DNA from: Streptomyces capillispiralis
Lineage (GTDB): Bacteria > Actinomycetota > Actinomycetes > Streptomycetales > Streptomycetaceae
Length of the DNA: 64,000 nucleotides
Assembly: GCF_007829875.1 (NCBI RefSeq)
Contig: NZ_VIWV01000003.1
Coordinates: forward strand, 1 to 64,000
Direction: 5' to 3'
The notes under the pieces are model-generated. The model searched no databases. It was not told where the DNA came from and worked only from the letters and a program-made list of their open reading frames with translations. This document shows, in pieces, positions 34,747 to 43,860 of this stretch (position 1 is the stretch's first letter; each line of letters starts with the position of its first letter). The translations under genes and the position numbers were made by a program.

Positions 34747-35244
34747 GTGGACTTCGAGCCCATCACCCGCCCGCTCACCGACGACGAAGCCAAGGCCGAA
34801 GCCGAGCGGATCATCGCCCGGTCCTTCCAGCCCGAGATGCCGCCCGTGCGGCACATCCCGACGTCGTTCCGCGACGACACCCCGCTGCCCGCCTACGGCG
34901 ACACCCCGCCCGTCCATCAGGACGACAAGCGGATCGTCCCCGCGTGGGCGGCCGGGATCGCGGTGGCCTCCATCGGCGTCGGCGCCGGCATCACCGGTGT
35001 CGGCTGCGGTGCCTGGCTGGTCCTCCAGGGTCTGGCCTCCGTCACGCTCTACGGCGTCCTCATGGTCACCCTGCCGTTCGCCGGCGTCGCGATGGTCGCC
35101 ACCGCGATCGGCGGCGCGTTCAGCAAGGCCCGCAGGTCGGTGTCCAAGACGGTCTACGAGGGCCCGGTCACCCAGAACACGCAGATCAACAACACCAGCA
35201 ACCAGCGGGGGATGTTCTCCCGCACCCGCAACGACGTCCGCTGA
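34747..35244 (+). CDS. Two-helix membrane protein, 165 aa (Spd-like)
   Basis: GTG 34,747 with GGAG. Acidic N-terminal 60 residues, then two adjacent transmembrane helices (IVPAWAAGIAVASIGVGAGIT and VTLYGVLMVTLPFAGVAMVAT) with Gly-rich cores. The C-terminal tail ends in TQNTQINNTSNQRGMFSRT, a Thr/Asn-rich segment seen in Streptomyces plasmid spread proteins. Confidence 0.75.
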   Translation: MDFEPITRPLTDDEAKAEAERIIARSFQPEMPPVRHIPTSFRDDTPLPAYGDTPPVHQDDKRIVPAWAAGIAVASIGVGAGITGVGCGAWLVLQGLASVTLYGVLMVTLPFAGVAMVATAIGGAFSKARRSVSKTVYEGPVTQNTQINNTSNQRGMFSRTRNDVR

Positions 35245-35327
35245 ACTCCGGGCGCCCTGCCTCGTATCCGACACCTCGCCCACCGGGCCGGGGCTTCGGG
35301 TGCGGGACAGGCCGTCCGGCCTCGCGG

Positions 35328-35546
35328 TCAGTCGTAGTCGATCCAGATTCGGCCGTGCTCATCGACCTCGGCACCCCGGATCTGCCCGTCGACGATCGCG
35401 CCATTGATCGTCACCTCGACGTCGTAGTCCACGTCGATCCACAGCACACCGTCGTCGTCGGTGAACGCGGGCCAGATCTGCCCGTCCGTGTCCACGACCT
35501 CTTCGAAGACGACTTCCTCCGGCTCATCGTGGGTGAACCACCCCAT
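35328..35546 (-). CDS. Small acidic protein, 72 aa
   Basis: ATG 35,546 on the opposite strand to its neighbours. Strongly acidic with a repeated motif (DTDGQIWPAF..LWIDVDYD and VDGQIRGAEVD..RIWIDYD). It could be a DNA-mimic or calcium-binding-like peptide, or a beta-rich fold; unknown. Confidence 0.6.
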   Translation of the reverse strand: MGWFTHDEPEEVVFEEVVDTDGQIWPAFTDDDGVLWIDVDYDVEVTINGAIVDGQIRGAEVDEHGRIWIDYD

Positions 35547-35637
35547 CGCAGCCGCCCCCTCTCTTCAATCCCGTCGCTCACAGCTTGGCCCACTCGCACG
35601 CTCCGTGAACCCCGCATCGACAACGAGGAGTTGCCCC

Positions 35638-36417
35638 GTGCCGTCCAACGACAACACCCCCCGCGCCGACCGCCAGGAGCTCGCCTACCTCCCCGTGCCC
35701 TTCCCGAAGGCTCCGCCCAAGGAGCCGCGGTTCGCCGCACTGCGCACCTGGTGGCAGGAGGCATGGGAGGAAGACGGCGTCCTGCGCGCGATGTGGGAGG
35801 ACGTCCTCAGCGCCCCCGAGGACGGCTTCCGGTACATGGCCCCCTGGCTCCGGGCCGTCCTGATGGTGGCCGGCGTGTCCTTCATCGTGCTGATGGCCAA
35901 GGCCGCCGGCGAAGTCGTCCTTGAGGGGCTGCACCAGCTGCTCACCGCCGTGCCCAAGGTGCAGGTCGGCGGCGACACGTCCAGCGGCGTGTTCGCCGTC
36001 GTCGACCAGCCGGTGCGCACCTACATCGCGCAGCACTCCGCCGGTCTCCCGGTCGCGGCCTCCACCGTCTACACGCTGTGGCTGCTCACCGGCATCACCG
36101 GCCTGGTCCTCGGCTACCTCTCCCGGAACAACGGGGTGCGTGCGATGTGGGCGGGGTGGGGCGCGGCTTCCGTGTTCATGGTCTGGACGGCGACCCCCGC
36201 CACCAGCCGTCCCATCGCGGTCGGCCTCGCGGTCCTCGCCTGGACGGTCCTGTCCGCGTTCGCGATGCGCGGCCTGACCCTGCGCCGCCGCGTCGGCCGT
36301 CCGGCCCGCCCGGCGAGGGTCTCCGTCAAGCCCGAGATCCACGTCCACGTACCCGCCCCGGCTCCGGCCCCGGTCGTCGAACAGCACCCGCACAGCGGCT
36401 GCCCGTTCCGGGACTGA
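35638..36417 (+). CDS. Multi-pass membrane protein, 259 aa (Spd-like)
   Basis: GTG 35,638 with GAGG. A soluble N-terminus with WWQEAWEEDGVLRAMWEDV precedes about four helices (APWLRAVLMVAGVSFIVLMA, STVYTLWLLTGITGLVLGYL, MWAGWGAASVFMVWTA, SRPIAVGLAVLAWTVLSAFAM). The tail is VSVKPEIHVHVPAPAPAPVVEQH. Matches the general form of Streptomyces plasmid spread membrane proteins. Confidence 0.75.
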   Translation: MPSNDNTPRADRQELAYLPVPFPKAPPKEPRFAALRTWWQEAWEEDGVLRAMWEDVLSAPEDGFRYMAPWLRAVLMVAGVSFIVLMAKAAGEVVLEGLHQLLTAVPKVQVGGDTSSGVFAVVDQPVRTYIAQHSAGLPVAASTVYTLWLLTGITGLVLGYLSRNNGVRAMWAGWGAASVFMVWTATPATSRPIAVGLAVLAWTVLSAFAMRGLTLRRRVGRPARPARVSVKPEIHVHVPAPAPAPVVEQHPHSGCPFRD

Positions 36418-36439
36418 CCTTCCGGTCGCTCCGCCTGGT

Positions 36440-36470
36440 CCTCGCCCACCCCGCTCGCGGGTGGGCGAGG
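36440..36470 (+). terminator. 12-bp stem terminator
   Basis: CCTCGCCCACCC / GGGTGGGCGAGG with loop CGCTCGC, 22 bp after the membrane gene. A second, interrupted stem (GCACCGCGCC...GGCGCGGTGC, about 36,500-36,543) follows. Confidence 0.8.
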
Positions 36471-36574
36471 GCTGGACAGGCCGACCGGCCACCTCGCACC
36501 GCGCCCCGCCGACACCAGCACGACGTCGGCGAGGCGCGGTGCTTGCTGTCCAACGACACCAGGAGGAACCGCTC

Positions 36575-36682
36575 GTGCTCATCCCCCGCCCGCGCCGCCG
36601 GATCGGCCGGCCCCGCCCGCAGCGTCCCGGACCTCGCTACCCGCTGCCTCAGCGCCGGTTGCCCGGTACCTGGAGCAGGTGA
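36575..36682 (+). CDS. Arg/Pro-rich peptide, 35 aa
   Basis: GTG 36,575 has a canonical AGGAGG at 36,561-36,566; the TGA at 36,680 overlaps the next start. The product is very basic (RPRRRIGRPRPQRPGPRYPL). It may be a nucleic-acid-binding peptide or just a leader that couples translation of the zinc protein. Confidence 0.5.
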   Translation: MLIPRPRRRIGRPRPQRPGPRYPLPQRRLPGTWSR

Positions 36683-37107
36683 TGGCCGACCAGGACCAGG
36701 ACCTGCTCGACGTCGACCCGTACGACCCCGGCGACGGCTCCTTACTGGTCTTCCGGTGGAAGCAGGCCGGGCGCGACAACCTCGCCACCCGCCGCCAACT
36801 GCGGGAGATGGGACTGCGCCCCGGCGGCCAAGAGCCCGTCGCCCGGATCGAGTGCCGCGGCGGCAAGCGCTTCGCATGGCTGTACCGGATCGACCTGGCG
36901 AAGCCGAAGCGCCCGATGACCCTCGCGAAGGAAGCCGCGCTCGACAAGGCCATGGCCGCACGCCAGACGTGCGGCACCTGCCGCCGGCGCTACTTCCACT
37001 GCCTCCCGCTGAAGACCTTGGGGTCCTGCCTGGAGTGCTTCGACGGCACGCCCGCCGACCCCGCCTCCTACATCGCTCCCCCGGCCAAGCACCTGCTTGC
37101 TTCCTAA
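36682..37107 (+). CDS. RRQRL-motif zinc-binding protein
   Basis: 141 aa from ATG 36,682 (GGAGCAGG upstream). Contains RRQLREMGLRPGGQEPVA, the signature of actinobacterial RRQRL-motif proteins, FAWLYRIDLAKPKRPMT, and a C-terminal zinc site CGTCRRRYFHCLPLKTLGSCLEC. Frequent on Streptomyces conjugative elements; function unknown. The IS110 element begins at its TAA stop. Confidence 0.85.
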   Translation: MADQDQDLLDVDPYDPGDGSLLVFRWKQAGRDNLATRRQLREMGLRPGGQEPVARIECRGGKRFAWLYRIDLAKPKRPMTLAKEAALDKAMAARQTCGTCRRRYFHCLPLKTLGSCLECFDGTPADPASYIAPPAKHLLAS

Positions 37108-38395
37108 TGCTGTTGTCAAGCGGCGGCCGTGGCCGGGGGTGCCACTTCGTAGCACCGTCGGTCACGGATCAGAGCCCAGATGACGTTGACGCGTCGGCGG
37201 GCGAGGGCGAGCACGGCCTGGACATGCTTCTTGCCCTCGGCGCGTTTGCGGTCGTAGAACTTCCGCGAGTTCGGGTCGTAGCGGACGCTGACGAGCGCGG
37301 AGGTGTAGAAGACGCGCTGGAGTCTTCGGTGGTAGGCGATCGGCCGGTGGAGGTTGCCGCTGACCTTGCCCGAGTCGCGAGGTGCTGGGGCGACGCCGGC
37401 GAAGGCTGCCAGGGCGTCCGGGGAGTCGAACTCGTCGAGGCTGCCGCGGACGGCGGCGAGGAACTCCGCTCCCAGAACCGTGCCGATGCCGGGGACGCTC
37501 AGAATGATGTCGGCGAGCTCGTGCTCGCGAAACCGGCCCTCGATGAGCTTGTCCAGCTCACGGATCTGCTCGTTGAGGGCCATCACCTCCTCGGCCAGGG
37601 TGTGGACCAGCTTGGCGATGGTCTTCTCACCGGGGACGGCGGTGTGCTGGCGTTCGGCGGCCTCGACCGCAGCCTCGGCCAGGGCTCTGGCATTGCGGAC
37701 CTTGCGGTTGGCCAGCCACCTCGCGAGCCGTGTGATGCCGGCCCAGCGGATCGCGGCCGGGGTCTGGTAGCCCGTCAGCAGCCTGAGCGGTCCCGTGCTG
37801 GTGACATCCAGGGCCCGTTCCAGGGCCGGGAACATGCTCAGCAGGGTGCCGCGCAGGCGGTTCACCACGCGGGTGCGGTCCTCGACCAGGTCGGCCCGGC
37901 GTCCGGTCAGCAGTTTGAGTTCCACGGCGGCTTCGTCGCCGGGACGGATGGGCCGCAGGTCGCGGCGCATTCTGGCCTGGTCGGCGATGACATAGGCGTC
38001 GCGGGCGTCGGTCTTGCCCTCGCCGCGGTAGCCGTCGGATGCCCGGTTGACCAGCCGGCCGGGCATGTAGAGGACCTCCTGGCCGTGGTTGACCAGCAGG
38101 GCCAGCAGCAGTGCCGGCTCTCCGCCGGTCATGTCGATGGCCCAGGTGACCTCACGGCCGTCGGCCAGGTCCAGGACGTCAGCTTCAACAGCTCGGGCTC
38201 GTCGTTGGCCACCCGCCGCGACAACAGGGTCTTGCCGTCCGCGTCCAGAACAAGGCCGTGGTGATGGCCCTTGCCGCTGTCGATCCCCGCCCATATCCGA
38301 CTCATTGCGCTCCTGACATGCGTGTGCGTACTGCTCGTGCCACGGACGACTTCGCCGGCATTGCTCTACACAGCGACTTGTTCGCACTTCCTAAT
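37100..38395 (-). mobile_element. IS110-family element 2, left-arm copy (provisional ends)
   Basis: CTTCCTAAT occurs at 37,100-37,108, containing the TAA stop of the preceding gene, and again at 38,387-38,395, bracketing the transposase. With these ends the element is about 1.29 kb. Non-coding space upstream of the transposase is only about 80 bp to the right-hand repeat, short for a bridge RNA, so the true right end may lie as far as 38,560. Confidence 0.5.
37116..38305 (-). pseudogene. IS110-family transposase, frameshifted (left copy)
   Basis: ATG 38,305 starts SRIWAGIDSGKGHHHGLVLD (first Asp). A one-base deletion near 38,185 shifts the frame; downstream VTWAIDMTGGEPALL, GKTDARDAYVIADQARM and the C-terminal IILSVPGIGTVLGAEFLA...FAGVAPAPRDSGK are intact in the long frame. 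The same deletion is in the right-arm copy, so it predates the duplication. Distinct in sequence from the element at 0.8-2.4 kb. Confidence 0.85.
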
Positions 38396-38561
38396 CGGCG
38401 GCCGAGTCGTCGTGGGGCGCTGAGCGGCGAAGCAAGGGAAGCCACGAGACGGCAGCCGCCTGATAGCCACACCCAGCACCCCTGGGCGACCCAACCCTAC
38501 GAATGGCTCGATCAACCCGATCAAGAAGGTAGAGCCGCCTGATCCGAGAGGACCACCGCCC

Positions 38562-38810
38562 ATGAGTACCGCTGTCCGCGCCGCCGCCTTCACCGAGCCC
38601 GACCGCCCCAAGAACCTGCTGATCCGGTTCATCACGGTCGGCGGCAGCTACGTGGACGTCACCGGCCCCGGCGAGCACTCGGACAAGAACCGCTGGAACT
38701 GCCACGGCTGCGGAGACTTCTCCGACCGGCCCGAGGAAGACTTCCTGTTCTGCATCCGGCCGGACGCCAACAGCCACGCCGCCAACTGCCGCGCCATCCC
38801 GCTGCGGTGA
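38562..38810 (+). CDS. Small Cys-rich protein, 82 aa
   Basis: ATG 38,562. WNCHGCGDF..., FLFCIRPDANSHAANCRAIPL form a probable zinc site (C-x2-C ... C ... H..C). Its stop overlaps the next GTG. Unknown. Confidence 0.7.
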   Translation: MSTAVRAAAFTEPDRPKNLLIRFITVGGSYVDVTGPGEHSDKNRWNCHGCGDFSDRPEEDFLFCIRPDANSHAANCRAIPLR

Positions 38811-39094
38811 CCGGCTGCCGTCTGCGCGCCGCCCTGCTGATCGCCGCCGCCGTCCCGTTCGCCGCCGTGTCCGTGCTCAAGGCCGGCCACTGGCGGCTGT
38901 ACGCCGACCGGCACCGCATCGAACTGACGCCCCGGCCCCGCCGCTCCTGCCCCGACTGCCGGGGCGCAGGCGGCTGGTGGGTCGGCGGCGCGAACCCGGA
39001 GATGGAGGCGTGCGGCTGCTGGTCGGACCGGCGCGAGCTGCGCGTCCGGCTCCTGCCCGTTCCGGCCTGGCCGGACAACGAGCCCCCGTTCTGA
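38807..39094 (+). CDS. Small protein with N-terminal helix and zinc site, 95 aa
   Basis: GTG 38,807 (GTGA overlap). A hydrophobic N-terminus (ALLIAAAVPFAAVSVL), then SCPDCRGAGGWWVGG and EACGCWSDR, a DnaJ-like CxxCxGxG half with a second Cys pair. Possibly membrane-tethered zinc ribbon. Confidence 0.65.
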   Translation: MTGCRLRAALLIAAAVPFAAVSVLKAGHWRLYADRHRIELTPRPRRSCPDCRGAGGWWVGGANPEMEACGCWSDRRELRVRLLPVPAWPDNEPPF

Positions 39095-39206
39095 ACGACC
39101 CGACCCCGGCCACGCCGGCCGGGGTCGGGACCGCCGGGTGGCCGCGCATCGGCAAAGGGCCGGCCACCCGCTCCCTCACCCTCTTCGAGATCAGGAGACC
39201 TCCAGC

Positions 39207-39713
39207 ATGCATCGTCCCGCCGTCTTCGCCGCCCTGCTTGGACTGACCCGCGCCGCCAGCGCGGTCGGCGACTTCTGGGTCCAGAACGACTTCTGCGCCC
39301 GCGTGAAGGGCGCCTCCGACGACGCCCCGGTGACCTACGAGGACCCGGCCACCAAGGAGAAGACCACCCACGGCACCGCCGACGGCCGCAAGGCGTGCCT
39401 GCACCACTGCGTCACCTACACCGCCACCCAGGCGGTCGTCGCCGGGCTCGGGGCCCGCGCGCTGGGCATTCGGGTCCACCCCGGCGCGGCCGCGGCCGCG
39501 CTCGCCCTGTCCTTCGGCACGCACTACATCGCGGACCGCCGCGTGCCCGGCCACGGCGTCATGGAGAAGCTCGCCGACAAGACCGGCAAGACCGACTTCT
39601 ACAAGCTGGCCTCGCACGGAATGAACGGCGCCTTCCACCTCGACAACTCCTGGCACCACGGCTGGGAGACCGTCGCCGCGCTCATTGCCACGGCCAAGGC
39701 CACCACCCGGTGA
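39207..39713 (+). CDS. DUF3307-like membrane protein, 168 aa
   Basis: ATG 39,207 with AGGAGA. DFWVQNDFCARVKG, ACLHHCVTYTATQAVVAGLG, ALSFGTHYIADRR and a C-terminal HGMNGAFHLDNSWHHGWE follow the Asp/His pattern of DUF3307-type integral membrane proteins found on plasmids and phages. Catalysis is unproven. Confidence 0.65.
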   Translation: MHRPAVFAALLGLTRAASAVGDFWVQNDFCARVKGASDDAPVTYEDPATKEKTTHGTADGRKACLHHCVTYTATQAVVAGLGARALGIRVHPGAAAAALALSFGTHYIADRRVPGHGVMEKLADKTGKTDFYKLASHGMNGAFHLDNSWHHGWETVAALIATAKATTR

Positions 39714-40057
39714 CCAGCCAGCCCCGGACGCGACTGGAACGCGCCCGCGCCTCGGTCGGGATCGCCTCGCTGGCCCTCCAGCAGATCGAGGACGACCTTC
39801 GCGCCGACGACGTCGACCAGGAGGAGCTCGCCGCGATCCTGCGCGAGCTCATCGAGGACACCGACCCGGCCGGCGGCTTCCTCGCGGCCCTGGCGCAGCT
39901 GCTCACCGCCGCCGCGCGCCGTGCCGAGCAGATCGAGCCTGACCGCGACGGAGACGCCTCCTGCCCGTTGCACGAGGCCGCCGCCCTGATCACCGACGAC
40001 GCCGGGCAGCGCCTGATCTGGTCTGCCCGCGCCCTTCACCCGCAAGGAGACAGCTGA
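39710..40057 (+). CDS. Helical hypothetical protein, 115 aa
   Basis: GTG 39,710 overlaps the previous stop. Alpha-helical, acidic (ASLALQQIEDDLRADDVDQEELAAILRELIEDTD). Unknown. Confidence 0.65.
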   Translation: MTSQPRTRLERARASVGIASLALQQIEDDLRADDVDQEELAAILRELIEDTDPAGGFLAALAQLLTAAARRAEQIEPDRDGDASCPLHEAAALITDDAGQRLIWSARALHPQGDS

Positions 40058-40058
40058 G

Positions 40059-40226
40059 ATGGCGAGCGCGAAGGCGACGGACCCGCCCCGGGGGCAGTGC
40101 ACGCAGTGCTGGTTCCACGCGTACGCCAGCCGCGAGGCCCACGCCGGGCTCGGTCCGCGCGAGGACTGCCCGCAGTGCGTGGACCACATGAAAGGCGGCC
40201 ACCCCGCCCACATGATCGTCCGCTGA
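40059..40226 (+). CDS. Zinc-ribbon peptide, 55 aa
   Basis: ATG 40,059 with AAGGAGA. GQCTQCWFHAYASREAH and EDCPQCVDHMKGGH give two CxxC pairs (Cys14/17, Cys37/40), a compact zinc ribbon. Confidence 0.65.
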   Translation: MASAKATDPPRGQCTQCWFHAYASREAHAGLGPREDCPQCVDHMKGGHPAHMIVR

Positions 40227-40314
40227 CGGCGCGCGAAGCCGTCCCGTTCACCCACCACGCCGGGCAGCGCGTCCACCGAGCTGCCCGGCACCCTCACCCC
40301 TCCAAGGAGTCCGT

Positions 40315-41258
40315 ATGACCGCGCCGTACTACCCGCAGATGCCCGAGAACAGCCTGGTCGTCCTCATCGGCCCCGCCGGGGCCGGGAAGACCACCATCGC
40401 GAACACCTGGCCCGCCTCGCAGGTCCTGTCCCTGGACGCGCTCCGCGAGACGGTCAGCGACGACGCGGGCGACCAGGACGCCACCGCCGACGCGGTCGCC
40501 GCCCTGCACCTGCTCCTGGAGGCGAGGATGCGCCGCCGGCTGTTCACGGTCGTCGACGCAACCAACGTCACCGAGGCGGCCAGGCGGCCGCTGGTCGCCG
40601 CAGCCAAGCGGCACAACATGCTCCCCATCGCGCTCCTGGTCGCCACCCCCAGCACGGTGTGCGTGGACCGGCAGGGCGCGCGGCCGGCCAACCGCCGCGT
40701 GCCGGAGGAAGTGGTCATCCGGCAGCGCAAGGACATGGTCGACTCACAGCGCCGCGGCCTCAAAGCGGAGGGCTTCACCGAGGTCGTCTACTCCGAGAGC
40801 CTCTACCGGCTGCTTCCGTTCCTGGAGCGCCTGAGCGGGGCCCGGCAGGCCGACCTCGGCCTGGACGGCAGCGACGGCCTCGGTGACCTGAACCTCGTGG
40901 CCCGGATGTTCGGCGAGGAGATCGTGCCGCTGTGGCAGTGGAAGCCCGGCTCGAACGTCGCCGGCGGCGACCGCGTCGCAGAGGTCCGCCTCGGTCAGAT
41001 GTACCTCACCCTCGCCCTGCGCACCGACGTGGACGGCGAGGGCGACGTCGGGTTCGACGTCATGGTGCCGTGCCCGCACGACGACGAATGCGACGGCTAC
41101 GCCTGGGTGCCCGCCTACAGCGTCACCTGCCTGTTCCGCGCGCTCAACGGCGACCTGGACGACGACGAGACATCGTCTGCACCGTCCACGACCAGGACGA
41201 CGACCCCGACGGGCGCGCCGACCTCGAGGAGCAGGCCCTCGAAGCGATCCGAGGCTGA
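40315..41258 (+). CDS. P-loop kinase/AAA ATPase, C-terminal frameshift
   Basis: ATG 40,315. Walker A GPAGAGKTTIAN at 20-31, LFTVVDATNVTEAARRPLVAAAKRH, and the lid-like RPANRRVPEEVVIRQRKDM match polynucleotide-kinase-like P-loop proteins. The second half (about 185-280) is a separate domain. Near 41,165 the likely C-terminus (DIVCTVHDQDDDPDGRADLEEQALEAIRG, stop 41,258) lies one frame away. As read, the protein runs on through low complexity to 41,457. Both arms share this. Confidence 0.75.
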
Positions 41259-41356
41259 CGGATCCTCCGTGCTGCCCCAGCCCCGGCCCACCGCCGGAGG
41301 CCGGGGCGGTCGCGGTGGTCCCTCAACCGCCGCGATCACGAGAGGAGACGGACGTC

Positions 41357-41659
41357 ATGACCCTGCCCTACTTCGAGGTCGACGTCCCCATACGGAGCAC
41401 CGAGACCCCCGGCCTGGAAGGCGTGCACGTCTTCACCGGCCAGGCCGACAGCCGTAGCGCCGCCATGAAGGCCGCGCACGAGGTCTACGACGCGGCACGC
41501 GCCGCGGCGGAGGCCGGACTTGAGATTCCCCACGGGCGCCCGGACGGCTGGGGTGCCTGCGGATACCGGCCCGGCTGGGAGCTCGACTGGCCCGCCGCGA
41601 AGGCCGGCCCCTGGAGGAGCCCGTACAGCTGGCTCAACTCCAGCCCCTTCGAGCTGTAG
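41357..41659 (+). CDS. Hypothetical protein, 100 aa
   Basis: ATG 41,357 with GAGGAGA. Soluble, beta then alpha (YFEVDVPIRSTETPGLEGVHVFTGQADSRSAAMKAAHEVYDAA), aromatic-rich C-terminus (WELDWPAAKAGPWRSPYSWL). Unknown. Confidence 0.7.
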   Translation: MTLPYFEVDVPIRSTETPGLEGVHVFTGQADSRSAAMKAAHEVYDAARAAAEAGLEIPHGRPDGWGACGYRPGWELDWPAAKAGPWRSPYSWLNSSPFEL

Positions 41660-41748
41660 CTCTGCCCCGGGACAGGCGTCCAGGCGTGGAAACCGTCGCC
41701 TGCCCCGGGCCCACCCAACCCGTACGAGACGAGAGGGAGATCCTCAGT

Positions 41749-42426
41749 ATGGACTCCGTCCTGCACCACCGGGGCCGAATCGGCTCGCGCACCCTCCTGC
41801 TGACGACCGCCGCCGTGCCGCTGACCGGCTGGGCGGTGCACGCCGTCGCGCTGCACAAGCGGTTCGCCGCCACGCGGAAGGACCCGCTGACCGGACTCTT
41901 GCGCCGCGACGCCTACACCGCCCGCGCCCGCCGGATCCTCGCCCGGCACGGCGACAGCGTGACCGTGGTCATGGTCGACGCCGACCACTTCAAGCAGATC
42001 AACGACACGGCCGGGCACCCGGGCGGGGACGCCGTGCTCGCCGCGTTCGGCGCCCGGATCACCGCGTGGGCGGGCCCGCGCGCCGCTGCGGGCCGCCTCG
42101 GAGGCGATGAGTTCGCGGTCGTACTGCAGTTGCCCGCCGGCCGTCGCGAGCAGCGCCTCGCGCAGCTGGTCCAGATGCTGCACACGCCGGTCACCCTGGA
42201 CGACGGCCGCACCCTCAAAGTCGCCGCCTCGGTCGGCGCCGCAGCCCCCGACATCCTCGGCACCCGCGACCTGACCGGCCTGCAGAGGGCGGCCGACACC
42301 GCGCTGTACGACGGCAAGCACTCCGGCCGCGCGGTCCTCGCCACCCCCGCGCACACCACGGTCCCGCCCATCAACGGACGCCGGGCGGGCAGGCCGGGCA
42401 CGGCCGTGTGGGGGCGGGCCGCATGA
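41749..42426 (+). CDS. GGDEF-domain diguanylate cyclase
   Basis: 225 aa from ATG 41,749. One N-terminal helix (TLLLTTAAVPLTGWAVHAVAL), then a GGDEF domain: DPLTGLLRRDAY, VVMVDADHFKQINDTAGHPGGDAVL (metal-binding Asp), RLGGDEFAVVL (signature intact). No RxxD inhibitory site precedes GGDEF. It should make cyclic di-GMP, which in Streptomyces holds BldD active and delays sporulation. Coupled by ATGA to an ASCH gene. Confidence 0.88.
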   Translation: MDSVLHHRGRIGSRTLLLTTAAVPLTGWAVHAVALHKRFAATRKDPLTGLLRRDAYTARARRILARHGDSVTVVMVDADHFKQINDTAGHPGGDAVLAAFGARITAWAGPRAAAGRLGGDEFAVVLQLPAGRREQRLAQLVQMLHTPVTLDDGRTLKVAASVGAAAPDILGTRDLTGLQRAADTALYDGKHSGRAVLATPAHTTVPPINGRRAGRPGTAVWGRAA

Positions 42427-42863
42427 GCACCGCGACCCTGCCCGAGGGCGACTGGATCCGGGGCATCAGCATCCGGCAGCCATGCGCGGCCTGCATCCTC
42501 GCCGGGGCCAAGACGGTGGAGAACCGGCCCACGCGGTGGCGGCCCGGCTGGGTGCTGCTGCACACGAGCAAGACCATCGACCGGCCCGCCCTGCGAACTC
42601 CGCTGATCGGCCGCACGATCCGCGACCGCCAGCTGGTCACCGGCGCCGTGGTCGGCGTCGCCCGGATCACCGACTGCCACCAAGACCCCGACGGTGCGCC
42701 GCCCTGCTCGGAGTGGGCGCACCCGGGCGCCTGGCACCTGGTGCTCGACGACGTCCAGGAGCTCCCCCTGCCCGTCCCCGCGCGCGGGCAGGTCGTGCCC
42801 TGGAAGCCGACGCCGGGCCTGCTGGAGCGCGTGTTCCAGCAGCTGCCCGCCTTCCGGCCGTGA
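42423..42863 (+). CDS. ASCH-domain protein
   Basis: 146 aa. ISIRQPCAACILAGAKTVENRPTRWRPGWVLLHTSK is the ASCH RNA/ligand-binding barrel start; GAVVGVARITDCH and WAHPGAWHLVLDDVQEL continue it. ASCH proteins are linked to RNA binding or nucleoside hydrolysis. ATGA overlap with the GGDEF gene and GTGA with the next. Confidence 0.85.
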   Translation: MSTATLPEGDWIRGISIRQPCAACILAGAKTVENRPTRWRPGWVLLHTSKTIDRPALRTPLIGRTIRDRQLVTGAVVGVARITDCHQDPDGAPPCSEWAHPGAWHLVLDDVQELPLPVPARGQVVPWKPTPGLLERVFQQLPAFRP

Positions 42864-43156
42864 CCCGCAGGGGACGCGCGAAGAAGGAGAAGCCGCCGTT
42901 CGAGCCGGGCCTGATTCCGGCTCCCGGCGAGCTTCTCGTCTGGCGCGACGGCCAGCACTTCGACCGCTGGCAGGACCTCCCCTGCACGCTGTGCGGCCAG
43001 CCCACGCACATGCGCTCCCACTCCGGTGAGCCCGTGCACAAGGCATGCGCGGAGGACTGGATCACCGCCAACCCCGTTGAGGCCCGCCTCGGGCGGTTCG
43101 CCTCCGACCTCGCGCCGAAGCCCAAGTCCAAGAAGGGCCAAGGCGACCACGCCTGA
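42860..43156 (+). CDS. Basic zinc-site protein, 98 aa
   Basis: GTG 42,860. Basic N-terminus, LPCTLCGQPTHMRSHSGEPVHKACAEDW (C-x2-C ... H ... C, treble-clef-like), basic tail KPKSKKGQ. Probably nucleic-acid binding. Confidence 0.7.
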   Translation: MTRRGRAKKEKPPFEPGLIPAPGELLVWRDGQHFDRWQDLPCTLCGQPTHMRSHSGEPVHKACAEDWITANPVEARLGRFASDLAPKPKSKKGQGDHA

Positions 43157-43174
43157 CCTCCACCTGGAGGACCC

Positions 43175-43378
43175 ATGAGCAGCACCGACCGCGACGTCGA
43201 CCACGCCCTCGCCTACCCCGAGCCGCCCGCCTCCCCGCTCTGGCACCGCCATGGCACGAAGGCCCGCCCGCTCACCGAAGCCCAGCAGCGGCGCAACCGC
43301 GAGCTGCTGGACATCGCCCAGCGCACCACCCGACCCCGCTCCCCTCGCCCCACCAAGACCCTGGCGGAGGCCAACTGA
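43175..43378 (+). CDS. Small hydrophilic protein, 67 aa
   Basis: ATG 43,175 with GGAGG. Basic C-terminal half (QQRRNRELLDIAQRTTRPRSPRPTK). Stop overlaps the next ATG. Unknown. Confidence 0.6.
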   Translation: MSSTDRDVDHALAYPEPPASPLWHRHGTKARPLTEAQQRRNRELLDIAQRTTRPRSPRPTKTLAEAN

Positions 43379-43860
43379 TGGACACCAAGCACTGCGCCGT
43401 CGACGGCTGGGTCGACGCGATTCCCGTCCCCGGACCGCGCGACACCGTCACCTTCGACCTGGTCGTCCGGCCCGCCGACATCGACGCGCTCGACGACGAC
43501 GCCCCCGACACGGTCATCACCTGCACCAGCGGTGACCCCCGAATCACCCACGAGCTGCTGAACGGCATACAGCCCGGCGACCTGCTGCGCGCGACCGGCA
43601 CCCTGGTCCAGCCGCCGACGCCCGGCGAGCACGCCCGGCTCACCGTCGACGCCCTGGAGGTTCTGGACACCACACTGGTCCCCGTCCTACGGGAGACGGT
43701 GCTCGACAGGTACGGCGACTACGTCGTGATCTTCGACGGAGACACGGACGCCGTGCCCGTCTTCACCGCGCACGGGCAGTGGGTCGGCCTGGCGGACAAC
43801 CCCGACGCCATCGCCACCCTCATCGACATCCACGAGCGCGTGAACGGCGGCGACGCCTGA
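43378..43860 (+). CDS. OB-fold-like hypothetical protein, 160 aa
   Basis: TGATG overlap at both ends. The pattern HCAVDGWVDAIPVPGPRDTVTFDLVV, PGDLLRATGTLVQP and ARLTVDALEVLDT suggests an OB-fold single-strand-binding-like barrel; the C-terminus (YVVIFDGDTDAVPVFTAHGQWVG) is a separate small domain. Confidence 0.65.
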   Translation: MDTKHCAVDGWVDAIPVPGPRDTVTFDLVVRPADIDALDDDAPDTVITCTSGDPRITHELLNGIQPGDLLRATGTLVQPPTPGEHARLTVDALEVLDTTLVPVLRETVLDRYGDYVVIFDGDTDAVPVFTAHGQWVGLADNPDAIATLIDIHERVNGGDA

